Below are positions 1-6,126 of a stretch of DNA of 9,244 nt, piece by piece. The position numbers and the translations under genes are program-made. The notes beneath the pieces are model-generated. The model was not told the DNA's origin, ran no database searches, and saw nothing but the letters and a program-made list of their open reading frames with translations. The stretch is from Cenarchaeum sp. (lineage in GTDB: Archaea > Thermoproteota > Nitrososphaeria > Nitrososphaerales > Nitrosopumilaceae): positions 1 through 9,244 of the forward strand of contig RKSK01000177.1 in assembly GCA_007570915.1 (NCBI GenBank), written 5' to 3'. Positions within the stretch are counted from its first letter, which is position 1; each line of letters opens with the position of its first letter.

Positions 1-117
1 AAGGCCGGCGCGATCAGGATCGTCAAGCTCACGCACATGCAGTCAGACCTCTGCTTTTACTGCCGCTTTGGCTCCGGCGGCCACGGCAAAAAGAGCGAGC
101 TGCCCCCCGTCTCCTGA
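1..117 (+). CDS. 3' end of an unidentified protein (partial)
   Basis: The reading frame is open from the left edge to a TGA at 115-117, giving 38 visible residues; the start lies outside the window. Its third codon positions are almost all G or C, as in the neighbouring genes, which supports real coding. The visible tail contains a Cys pair spaced CxxC (the residues CFYC) in a context rich in Gly, His and Lys (FGSGGHGKKSE) and ends in ELPPVS. A CxxC pair near a basic tail could bind metal, but too little is visible to name a family, and I do not recognise it. The gene ends 45 bp before the ubiD start, and ubiD has its own TATA-like box, so the two are probably transcribed separately in the same direction. 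Confidence 0.5.
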   Translation, partial: KAGAIRIVKLTHMQSDLCFYCRFGSGGHGKKSELPPVS

Positions 118-132
118 GCGGGCGCGTTAGGC

Positions 133-139
133 TTATACA
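133..139 (+). promoter_or_regulatory. TATA box of ubiD
   Basis: TTATACA is an isolated AT-rich island centred 27 nt upstream of the GTG at 163, the spacing expected between an archaeal TATA box and the transcription start. The ubiD mRNA is therefore probably leaderless. Between the box and the start lies a perfect 16-bp GC-only palindrome (142-157). Confidence 0.6.
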
Positions 140-162
140 AACGCGCGCCGGCGCGCGCGGGC

Positions 163-1617
163 GTGGCACTGGACGACCTCGGCGCGTTTGTCGCCGAGCT
201 AGAGAGCGCCGGCGAGCTGCGCCGCGTCACGGCCGAGGTGAGCGCAGACCTCGAGATCGCCGAGATACTTCGCCGCGTGACGTACGCGCGCGGGCCGGCG
301 GTCCTCTTTGAGAACGTGGCCGGCAGCGACATTCCAGTCCTCGGAAACGCGTTTGGGTCCATGCGCCGCATGGAGATCGCCCTGGGCACGGGCGACTTTG
401 AGGGCATCGGGGACCGCATCGCCGGCCTTGCGCGCATGGAGGTGCCCTCTGGACTGCTGGGCAAGATCAAAAAGCTCCCAGAGCTCTCGAGGATGGGCGA
501 CGCGTTCCCAAGGGATGTCCGGTCCGGCCCCGTCTCCGAGGTCACCGGCGAGGGCACGCTTGCGGGCCTGCCCATACTGAAGACGTGGCCCCATGACGCC
601 GGCCGCTTTGTCACGTTTGGCCTCGTCGCCACAAGGCACCCTGACACGGGCACGTACAACCTTGGCGTGTACAGGATGCAGGTAATCGACGACACGCACG
701 CAATCATGCACTGGCAGCGCCACAAGCGCGGCGCGCAGCACCACGAGGCCGCAAGGGAGGGCGGGGGGCGCACAGAGGCCGCCGTCATCATAGGCGCCGA
801 CCCCGCGACGGTCTTTTCGGCCGTCGCGCCGGTGCCCGAGGGCCTTGACAAGTACCTCTTTGCCGGGATTGTGCGCAAGTCGGGCATAGAGACGGTCCGC
901 TGCAAGACCGTCTCGCTTAGCGTGCCCGCGCGCGCCGAGATTGTCCTGGAGGGGTACGTCGACCCCGCGGACATGCGCGACGAGGGCCCGTTTGGCGACC
1001 ACACGGGCTTTTACACGCCCGTGGGGAGCTACCCGACGTTCACGGTCACGGGGGTCATGCGCCGCAGGAGGCCAACCTACCTCGCCACGGTCGTCGGCAA
1101 GCCCGTCCTCGAGGACGCGTACATTGGCAAGGCAATCGAGCGCTCGTTCCTGCCGCTCCTGCGCATGATGCAGCCCGAGATTGCCGACTTTGCCATGCCG
1201 CCGGCCGGCTGGTTCCACGGCCTCGCCGTAGTCTCGATCAAAAAGAGGTACCCCGGCCAGGCCAAAAAGGTGATGATGGGCCTGTGGGGCATGGGCCAGC
1301 TCTCACTCACAAAGGCGATCATAGTCGTCGACGCCGGCGTCGACGTCCATGACGCCAACGACGTCATATGGGCCGTCACGACGCGCGCGGACCCCGCGCG
1401 CGACACGGTGATCATAGACGGCGCCCCGACTGACACGCTGGACCCCGCCTCGCCGCGGCCAAACCACGGCTCAAAGATGGGCATCGACGCCACGGCAAAG
1501 ACGCGCGAGGAGGGCCACATGAGGGAGGACCAGGAGCCCGTCGCCGCCGACGCGGCCACGGCGGGCCTCGTCGACTCGAGGTGGGCCGACTACGGGCTCG
1601 GCGTGGCGGGGGCGTAA
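163..1617 (+). CDS. ubiD: UbiD-family prenylated-FMN decarboxylase
   Basis: This 484-residue protein has the usual length of UbiD-family non-oxidative decarboxylases, which use prenylated FMN made by UbiX. Family landmarks are clear. The segment NLGVYRMQ (residues 166-173) supplies the conserved Asn of the metal site and Arg171. The motif EGPFGDHTG starts at residue 274 and supplies Glu274 and Asp279, matching the Glu and the Glu/Asp of the known catalytic Arg-Glu-Glu/Asp set. MHWQRHKRGAQHH (182-194) matches the cofactor-phosphate and metal region. The GTG start is chosen because a TATA box lies 27 nt upstream and the N-terminus (ALDDLGAFVAELE) aligns with the usual start. The substrate is not fixed by sequence. 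Because the convergent neighbour is an MqnC-like enzyme, removal of the ring carboxylate of the prenylated naphthoate in menaquinone synthesis is the likely job (MqnL role, inferred). Its last 28 bp overlap the end of mqnC. Confidence 0.93.
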   Translation: MALDDLGAFVAELESAGELRRVTAEVSADLEIAEILRRVTYARGPAVLFENVAGSDIPVLGNAFGSMRRMEIALGTGDFEGIGDRIAGLARMEVPSGLLGKIKKLPELSRMGDAFPRDVRSGPVSEVTGEGTLAGLPILKTWPHDAGRFVTFGLVATRHPDTGTYNLGVYRMQVIDDTHAIMHWQRHKRGAQHHEAAREGGGRTEAAVIIGADPATVFSAVAPVPEGLDKYLFAGIVRKSGIETVRCKTVSLSVPARAEIVLEGYVDPADMRDEGPFGDHTGFYTPVGSYPTFTVTGVMRRRRPTYLATVVGKPVLEDAYIGKAIERSFLPLLRMMQPEIADFAMPPAGWFHGLAVVSIKKRYPGQAKKVMMGLWGMGQLSLTKAIIVVDAGVDVHDANDVIWAVTTRADPARDTVIIDGAPTDTLDPASPRPNHGSKMGIDATAKTREEGHMREDQEPVAADAATAGLVDSRWADYGLGVAGA

Positions 1618-2708
1618 AAGTTGTCGCGCTCGACGGGCTCGTAGCCGACCTGCCTTATCGAGGCCTCTATGGCCGCGCCGCTAAGCTCCGTGGACCTCGC
1701 GCCCGTGCACGAGACGACCTCCTCGCCGATTAGCGTGCCGCCAAAGTCGTCTGCCCCGTACTCTAGGGCGAGCTGCGCCATGCCGACCCCGTTTGTAAGC
1801 CACGACGACTGGAGGTGCGGTATTATGGGCCCGAGCGCTATCCTCGATACGGCGATCATCTTTAGCAGGCTCGCGCCGCCGGCCCCGCGGGTCACGGTCC
1901 CCTCCTCGGCGAGGGCCGTGTTGTTTGGCTCAAAGTTCCACGGTATAAACGCCATAAACCCGCGCGTCCTCTCCTGCAGCCTCGCTATGCGGTCGATGTG
2001 GTCGGCGACCTCGGAGGCGGTCTCGACGTGGCCGTACATCATGCTCGCCGAGGACGGGAGGCCGGCCTCGTGGGCCTCGCGCATTATGCGTATCCAGTCA
2101 GAGCCCGTTATCTTTTTGGGGCTAATGACGCCCCTCACGCGGTCAGAGAGTATCTCGGCGCCGGCGCCGGGCATGGACTGCATTCCGGCCCCCTTTAGCC
2201 TCGAGAGGACCTCGCGCGTGGACGACCTTGACACGCGCGCAATCATGTCGACCTCCGACGCCGAGAGCGCGTGCACGCCGACCCTGGGAAACTCGGCGCG
2301 CATCATCGCAAAGGCCTCCTCATAGTACTCTATGGGCAGGCTCGGGTTGTGGCCCCCCTGTATGAGGACCTGCCTGATGCCAAAGGACTCCCACGCGGCC
2401 CTTATGCGCGCCCTTATCTGGTCCAGCGTGAGCGTGTACGCCTCGCCGTCGCCGGGGGGCCTGTAGAACGCGCAAAACTTGCAGTCAGTCACGCAGACGT
2501 TGGTGTAGTTTAGTATGATGTTGTTGACGTACGTGACCCTCCTGCCAAACCCCCTGCGGGCCAGGTGGCCGGCTGCCATGCCCATGAGCTTTGTGTCGCC
2601 TGACTCTAGGAGCCTCTGGCAGTCCACCCGCGAGGGCCGCGCGCCGGCCATGGCGGCCTCGAGGACGTCGCCGATGTCCGAGCGCGCGCACCCCACAAGC
2701 TGGCTCAA
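1590..2708 (-). CDS. mqnC: MqnC-like radical SAM cyclic dehypoxanthinyl futalosine synthase
   Basis: This 372-residue radical SAM enzyme has the cluster motif CxxxCxxC at Cys72, Cys76 and Cys79 (CVTDCKFC) followed by AFYR. MqnC hallmarks follow: LIQGGHNPSLPIEYYEE, an HALSASEV segment, MPGAGAEIL (family usually GGGAEIL), SPKKI, SMMYGHVET and GFMAFIPWNFEPNN. In the futalosine pathway MqnC cyclises dehypoxanthinyl futalosine using an S-adenosylmethionine radical, a cytosolic step toward menaquinone. The related CofH and MqnE enzymes share the fold, but the GHVET and FIPWNFEP segments favour MqnC; a functional swap within the family remains possible. The TTG start at 2708 is unusual. It is chosen because a TATA box on this strand (2733-2739) is centred 28 nt upstream and because the N-terminal helix has normal length from there. 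A GTG at 2696 is the alternative. The gene converges on ubiD with a 28-bp overlap. Confidence 0.85.
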   Translation of the reverse strand: MSQLVGCARSDIGDVLEAAMAGARPSRVDCQRLLESGDTKLMGMAAGHLARRGFGRRVTYVNNIILNYTNVCVTDCKFCAFYRPPGDGEAYTLTLDQIRARIRAAWESFGIRQVLIQGGHNPSLPIEYYEEAFAMMRAEFPRVGVHALSASEVDMIARVSRSSTREVLSRLKGAGMQSMPGAGAEILSDRVRGVISPKKITGSDWIRIMREAHEAGLPSSASMMYGHVETASEVADHIDRIARLQERTRGFMAFIPWNFEPNNTALAEEGTVTRGAGGASLLKMIAVSRIALGPIIPHLQSSWLTNGVGMAQLALEYGADDFGGTLIGEEVVSCTGARSTELSGAAIEASIRQVGYEPVERDNFYAPATPSP

Positions 2709-2732
2709 CGCCGCCGGCCCGCCCGGCGCCCC

Positions 2733-2739
2733 TTATTTA
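2733..2739 (-). promoter_or_regulatory. TATA box of mqnC
   Basis: Minus-strand TAAATAA is centred 28 nt upstream of the TTG start at 2708. The spacing supports a leaderless mRNA and supports the TTG as the real start. Confidence 0.55.
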
Positions 2740-2779
2740 CCGTTGGTCGCCGCGTGCGCGCGCCGGCCGGCCCGCCTGC

Positions 2780-2786
2780 TATATTA
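2780..2786 (+). promoter_or_regulatory. TATA box of nreA
   Basis: TATATTA is centred 28 nt upstream of the GTG at 2811. It lies inside the longer open frame that begins at 2754, which is why the upstream start is rejected. Confidence 0.6.
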
Positions 2787-2810
2787 CGGGGAGGGCGCGC
2801 GCGCCGCGCG

Positions 2811-3968
2811 GTGATCGCCGACTCGCGCCTCGAGAGGGAGGCGCTTGCCAGGGAGTGGAGCGCGCGCCTCGCCGCGTCTGCGCCGCTGTGGCGCGACGGC
2901 GTGGAGGGGTCAAGCCCGCCGTCGGTCTTTGTCGGCTCGCACGGGTACCCGCGCATCGGCGTCGGGCCGCTGGTCCCGGCAGCGCACGGGGACACGGGCC
3001 TGCTCGACGCGCCGGAGCGCTGGGGGAGGATGTCCCTGGGCGAGATCGTCTCGATGCGCCTGCGCCTGGTGCGCGGCGTGCGCACGGTGCGCGCCGACGA
3101 GACTGGCGGCAGGTACGTCAGGTCGCTCCAGGAGGTCGCGATGGCCTCGCGGCCCGCCGACGCCGAGCTCCGCTTTGGGCGCCCGGCGTCGGCGCGCGGC
3201 GTGCCCGACGGGCACTCGGCGCCGTTCGGGCCTGTCGGCGAGATAGAGCGGGCGACCTTTTCGGGCGCGCCGGCGGTCCGCGCGCTGGAGCGCGCGCACG
3301 CGGACACGGACCTCGGCGCCGCCGAGGCGGTAATGTCGCTGTGGCGCGCCGGCGTCGAGGTCACGCGCATACAGCGGTGCCTGAGCGTCGGGATGCTCGG
3401 GAGGCGCCGGCGCCTCGTCCCTACGAGGTGGGGCATCACCGCGGTCGACTCGTCCGTGTCGCGCGCGCTGTCGCGCGAGATCCTCGCGATGCCCAGGATA
3501 GACTCGTGGCGCGTCCACTTTTCCGAGAGGCTCGGCAACCTGTACGCCGTGATACTCTTTCCGCGCGCGTGGCGCTTTGAGGTCGTCGAGGCGTGGCAGA
3601 GGGCCGACGGCACGATGGCCTTTGGGTCGGACTCGGAGGGCCACGGGGGCATCGGCCACGCGCCGGCGATCGCCGGCGCGTACCATGCGGCCCGCCTCGC
3701 CGTCTGCGAGCACCTGGCGCGCATCGGCGCGCAGGCCGGCGCGCTGGTCCTGCGCGAGATACGGCCCGAGTACTCGGTGCCAGTCGGCGTGTGGCAGGTC
3801 CGCGAGGGGGTCCGCGACGCCATGCGCTCGCCCTTTGCGGCCGTGGGGGGAATGGACGAGGCCGTCGCGCTGGCCTCCTCGCGGACCGGCGTGAGCGCCG
3901 CCGAGTGGCTATCGCACGGCGCCACCGCGCGCGCGCTGCGGCAGAGGTCGATCTCCGAGTTTGCGTGA
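2811..3968 (+). CDS. nreA: Nre-family archaeal DNA repair protein with C-terminal PCNA-binding motif
   Basis: This 385-residue protein matches the archaeal Nre family (Nre_N then Nre_C domains; older names DUF650/DUF651). The N-terminal part has SPPSVFVGSHGYPRIGVGPL (residues 35-54), the family signature. The C-terminal part has PEYSVPVGVWQVREG (about 319-333). The last eight residues, QRSISEFA (378-385), fit a PCNA-interacting (PIP) motif of the form Q-x-x-I-x-x-aromatic, though an Ala replaces the usual second aromatic residue. In Haloferax, NreA acts with UvrABC and PCNA in repair of mitomycin C damage. The Cys-rich N-terminal zinc module seen in some family members is absent. The GTG at 2811 is chosen over an in-frame start at 2754 because the TATA box lies between them and the first 19 residues of the longer form are low-complexity Ala/Gly/Arg/Pro. 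A translesion polymerase lies nearby, so two PCNA clients are clustered. Confidence 0.85.
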   Translation: MIADSRLEREALAREWSARLAASAPLWRDGVEGSSPPSVFVGSHGYPRIGVGPLVPAAHGDTGLLDAPERWGRMSLGEIVSMRLRLVRGVRTVRADETGGRYVRSLQEVAMASRPADAELRFGRPASARGVPDGHSAPFGPVGEIERATFSGAPAVRALERAHADTDLGAAEAVMSLWRAGVEVTRIQRCLSVGMLGRRRRLVPTRWGITAVDSSVSRALSREILAMPRIDSWRVHFSERLGNLYAVILFPRAWRFEVVEAWQRADGTMAFGSDSEGHGGIGHAPAIAGAYHAARLAVCEHLARIGAQAGALVLREIRPEYSVPVGVWQVREGVRDAMRSPFAAVGGMDEAVALASSRTGVSAAEWLSHGATARALRQRSISEFA

Positions 3969-3995
3969 GGCGCGGCCCCGCCGGCCGCAGAACTC

Positions 3996-4002
3996 TTTAT
4001 TT
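3996..4002 (+). promoter_or_regulatory. TATA box of the archaeosortase-like gene
   Basis: TTTATTT is centred 27 nt upstream of the ATG at 4026, within the 57-bp gap after nreA. It indicates independent, probably leaderless transcription rather than read-through from nreA alone. Confidence 0.6.
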
Positions 4003-4025
4003 GTGCGCCCCGCGGCGCGCCGGCC

Positions 4026-4952
4026 ATGGTCGGCGTGATGATGGCCGCGGGCATGGCGCTCGTGGCCGCGCCAGTGGCCCTTGCGCTCGCGGCGTACCCC
4101 GGCACGTTTGAGCTCGGGTGGAACCAGGGCCGCGGCGGCGCGCTCTTTGCCGTGGCGTTTGCCGTCGCCGAGCTCGCCATGCTAAGGGTCGACATTAGCG
4201 CGCGGCGCGCCGCCGCATGCGCGCCCGTCGCCGCCGGCGCGATCGCCTATATCGTCGCCGCAGAGTCTGGCCTGCGCGAGTCGATGGCCGCCGCGTCGGC
4301 CTCCGCCGGCGTCGAGCTCTCCGCGTCGTGGACGTGGATGTGGGACATTGCCATAATCACGGCGTTCATGGTCGCCACGCTGCACATCCTCCTGGGCCGC
4401 AGGTGGCTGCGCCTGGCGCCGGCCGGCCCGATATTCCTGGGCGGCAGCGCGCTCATACTCGGCCTTGACGCGTACTTTCCCTACAACCGCCTCGGCGCGC
4501 TCCAGTACGTCGTCCCCTACATGGTCGAGCTCAACGTCTGGCTCGTCACGGCCTTTGACCTGGGCACCGCCATCGCGCGCGACAACATGATGTTCCTGAG
4601 CGGCGACCACGGCCATTTTGCGCTCCAGGTGTTCTGGCCGTCAGCCGGCGTCCACAGCATAATAATATACTCGCTCGTGATGATGGCCTTTCTCCTCAAG
4701 ATGCGCGTGCCCGCGCGCCGCAAGGCCGCGTGGTTTGCCGCCGGCATCATAGGGACCGTCACGGTCAACGTCATCAGGATATTCCTCCTCTCGTGGTACG
4801 CGCTAAAGGTGACCGCCGACGCCGAGCGGTGGGAGGAGTTCCACTCTGTGGCCGGCGAGATAATGTTCCTGCCGTGGCTCTTTGCGTTCATCGCCGTGGT
4901 CATGGCAGTCGAGACGCGCCGCGCGCGCCGCCTCGGGCCGCCTCACGCATAG
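4026..4952 (+). CDS. Archaeosortase/exosortase-like membrane protein, Ser at the Cys site
   Basis: This 308-residue polytopic membrane protein has about eight or nine hydrophobic spans (roughly residues 4-23, 38-54, 62-79, 104-123, 130-148, 165-183, 210-226, 236-260 and 278-295). Its C-terminal half carries the archaeosortase/exosortase triad in order: a small-residue motif before a helix (WPSAGVHS, 204-211), NVIRI with Arg251, and FHSVAG with His273. Family enzymes are thought to cleave C-terminal sorting tails of secreted proteins by Cys-Arg-His chemistry at the membrane. Here Ser206 sits where the motif C-x-G-x-x-S has its Cys, so activity may differ or be lost. I cannot say whether this is normal for the thaumarchaeal subfamily. 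No protein with a sorting tail is visible in the window. The ATG start fits the TATA box 27 nt upstream. The last 10 bp overlap the end of the convergent polymerase gene. Confidence 0.78.
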   Translation: MVGVMMAAGMALVAAPVALALAAYPGTFELGWNQGRGGALFAVAFAVAELAMLRVDISARRAAACAPVAAGAIAYIVAAESGLRESMAAASASAGVELSASWTWMWDIAIITAFMVATLHILLGRRWLRLAPAGPIFLGGSALILGLDAYFPYNRLGALQYVVPYMVELNVWLVTAFDLGTAIARDNMMFLSGDHGHFALQVFWPSAGVHSIIIYSLVMMAFLLKMRVPARRKAAWFAAGIIGTVTVNVIRIFLLSWYALKVTADAERWEEFHSVAGEIMFLPWLFAFIAVVMAVETRRARRLGPPHA

Positions 4953-6034
4953 TCGTCCATGCTCGACTGGCCCCCGGCGTCGCCGAGGTCTGACACCCTC
5001 ACGCCCAGGCGCCTCACGGGGACCTCCTGGGACCCCAGGGCCTCGAGCAGGAGCGACGTCGCCGCCCGCTCCATCTCGCCGAGCGAGGACGTCGCGTTGC
5101 GAAGCGTGACCGACCTGGACCTCGACGCCATGTCGGACTGGACGATGAGCACGCCGACGGAGCGAAACGTCCTCGAGTCGGCCGCAAGCGACTCGTGGAC
5201 GCCGGCGCACAGGCGCGGGATCGCGCCGGCAAGGAACCCCGCGTCAGTCGAGTCGCGCTCCAGCGTCGCAATCTTGCTGTACTGGACGTTTGGCCCGCGC
5301 TCGGCTACGGGCTCGTCGTCAATCCCGCGCGAGGCGTTGTGCAGGTATGTCCCCATGCGGCGCCCGAGTATCTCCGATAGCGCAAAGACGCTTCGCGCGC
5401 GCGCGTCGGCGACCGTGTGTATGCCGGCGGCGACCAGGGCCTCCTCGGCGCGCTTGCCCAGGCCGGGCACCTTGCGCACGCCGAGCGGGCCGAGAAAGCC
5501 CTCGAGGTCACCCGGCTCCACGACGGTCAGGCCGTCGGGCTTTTGGTGCGCAGAGGCGATCTTTGAGACAAGCCTGTTTGGCGAGACGCCGACCGAGCAC
5601 GTGAGCGACAGGGCCGAGCGCACGTCGTTCTTTACCTGCTGCGCGAGATGGCGCGCCGTCCCATAGTCGCCTGACGCCCTCTGCGTGACGTCCATGTACG
5701 CCTCGTCGCGCCCGACGTACTCGAACGTGTCGGCGTGGCCGCGCAGTATCCCCATCGCGCGCGCCGAGACGCCCTCATAGAACGCAAAGTCCACCGGGAG
5801 AAACCTCGCCTCCGGCACGCCCTTTAGGCGCCTTCGCGCCAGGTTTATCGCCATTCCGGACCCCACGCCGTGGGAGCGCGCGGCATAGTTTGCCGTGGCG
5901 ACGGCGCCGCTGTCCCCGCCCCTCCCCGAAAAGACGCAGACGACGAGGGGGGCCGCGCGGAGGAGGGGGTTGCGCACCTCCTCGCACTGCGCGTAAAAGT
6001 GGTCAAAGTCGGCGTGCAAGACTATCCTGCCCAT
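4943..6034 (-). CDS. dinB: Y-family translesion DNA polymerase (DinB / Dpo4 type)
   Basis: This 363-residue enzyme is closely similar in layout to Sulfolobus Dpo4 (352 residues). Palm and finger motifs are visible: HADFDHFYAQCEEV with Asp9 as metal ligand and Tyr14 as steric gate against ribonucleotides, CVFSGRGGDSGAVATANY, and DEAYMDV with catalytic Asp110 and Glu111. SVGVSPNRLVSKIAS and KPDGLTVV follow, then the thumb helix-hairpin-helix (VPGLGKRAEEAL), and the little-finger domain fills the C-terminal third. The last residues QSSMDDYA (356-363) form a PCNA-binding (PIP) motif. It copies past damaged template bases at low fidelity. The usual S-x-D-E of the catalytic motif reads G-R-D-E here. 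The ATG start at 6034 fits a minus-strand TATA box about 30 nt upstream. It is divergent from the Alba locus and converges on the archaeosortase-like gene with a 10-bp overlap. Confidence 0.96.
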   Translation of the reverse strand: MGRIVLHADFDHFYAQCEEVRNPLLRAAPLVVCVFSGRGGDSGAVATANYAARSHGVGSGMAINLARRRLKGVPEARFLPVDFAFYEGVSARAMGILRGHADTFEYVGRDEAYMDVTQRASGDYGTARHLAQQVKNDVRSALSLTCSVGVSPNRLVSKIASAHQKPDGLTVVEPGDLEGFLGPLGVRKVPGLGKRAEEALVAAGIHTVADARARSVFALSEILGRRMGTYLHNASRGIDDEPVAERGPNVQYSKIATLERDSTDAGFLAGAIPRLCAGVHESLAADSRTFRSVGVLIVQSDMASRSRSVTLRNATSSLGEMERAATSLLLEALGSQEVPVRRLGVRVSDLGDAGGQSSMDDYA

Positions 6035-6060
6035 CCTGCGCGGCCCCCGCGGCGAGGCCC

Positions 6061-6067
6061 ATATATC
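6061..6067 (-). promoter_or_regulatory. TATA box of dinB
   Basis: Minus-strand GATATAT is centred about 30 nt upstream of the ATG at 6034, giving a leaderless or nearly leaderless transcript. The 92-bp gap to the divergent gene at 6127 holds only this box and the one at 6098-6104. Confidence 0.55.
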
Positions 6068-6097
6068 TCGCTAGCCCCGCCCCCGCCGCCGTTGGGC

Positions 6098-6104
6098 TAA
6101 ATAG
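6098..6104 (+). promoter_or_regulatory. TATA box of the small-domain/Alba frame
   Basis: TAAATAG is centred 26 nt upstream of the ATG at 6127, in an otherwise GC-only stretch. It selects this ATG over in-frame upstream codons that continue back to 5890 inside dinB. Confidence 0.6.
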
Positions 6105-6126
6105 GCCCCCCGCCGCGCCGCGCCGC

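Larger units (their letters stand above)
2709..2810. promoter_or_regulatory. Divergent intergenic region between mqnC and nreA
   Basis: This 102-bp gap separates two divergent starts. It is GC-rich apart from two AT islands: 2733-2739 (reads TAAATAA on the minus strand, for mqnC) and 2780-2786 (TATATTA on the plus strand, for nreA). The boxes point away from each other, about 40 bp apart. No other element was recognised. Confidence 0.6.

Noticed and set aside
57..1218. Long minus-strand open frames opposite ubiD
   Set aside because: They are low-complexity antisense shadows of a well-supported decarboxylase, with no motifs or promoter.
1326..1345. A perfect 20-bp palindrome centred on GCCGGC inside ubiD
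   Set aside because: It is explained by the coded repeat Val-Asp-Ala-Gly-Val-Asp-Val written with GTC/GAC codons, and it is not near a promoter.
2754..2810. N-terminal extension of NreA by 19 residues
   Set aside because: The extension contains the TATA box and encodes low-complexity residues. The GTG at 2811 has the expected promoter spacing.
2705..4195. A 496-codon open frame on the minus strand opposite nreA
   Set aside because: It is antisense to a gene with clear family motifs and a promoter, its protein is Ser/Arg/Ala-rich without domains, and high GC removes stop codons from antisense frames.
5890..6126. Upstream extension of the Alba frame into dinB
   Set aside because: It overlaps the start of a conserved polymerase and spans both promoter boxes of the divergent region.
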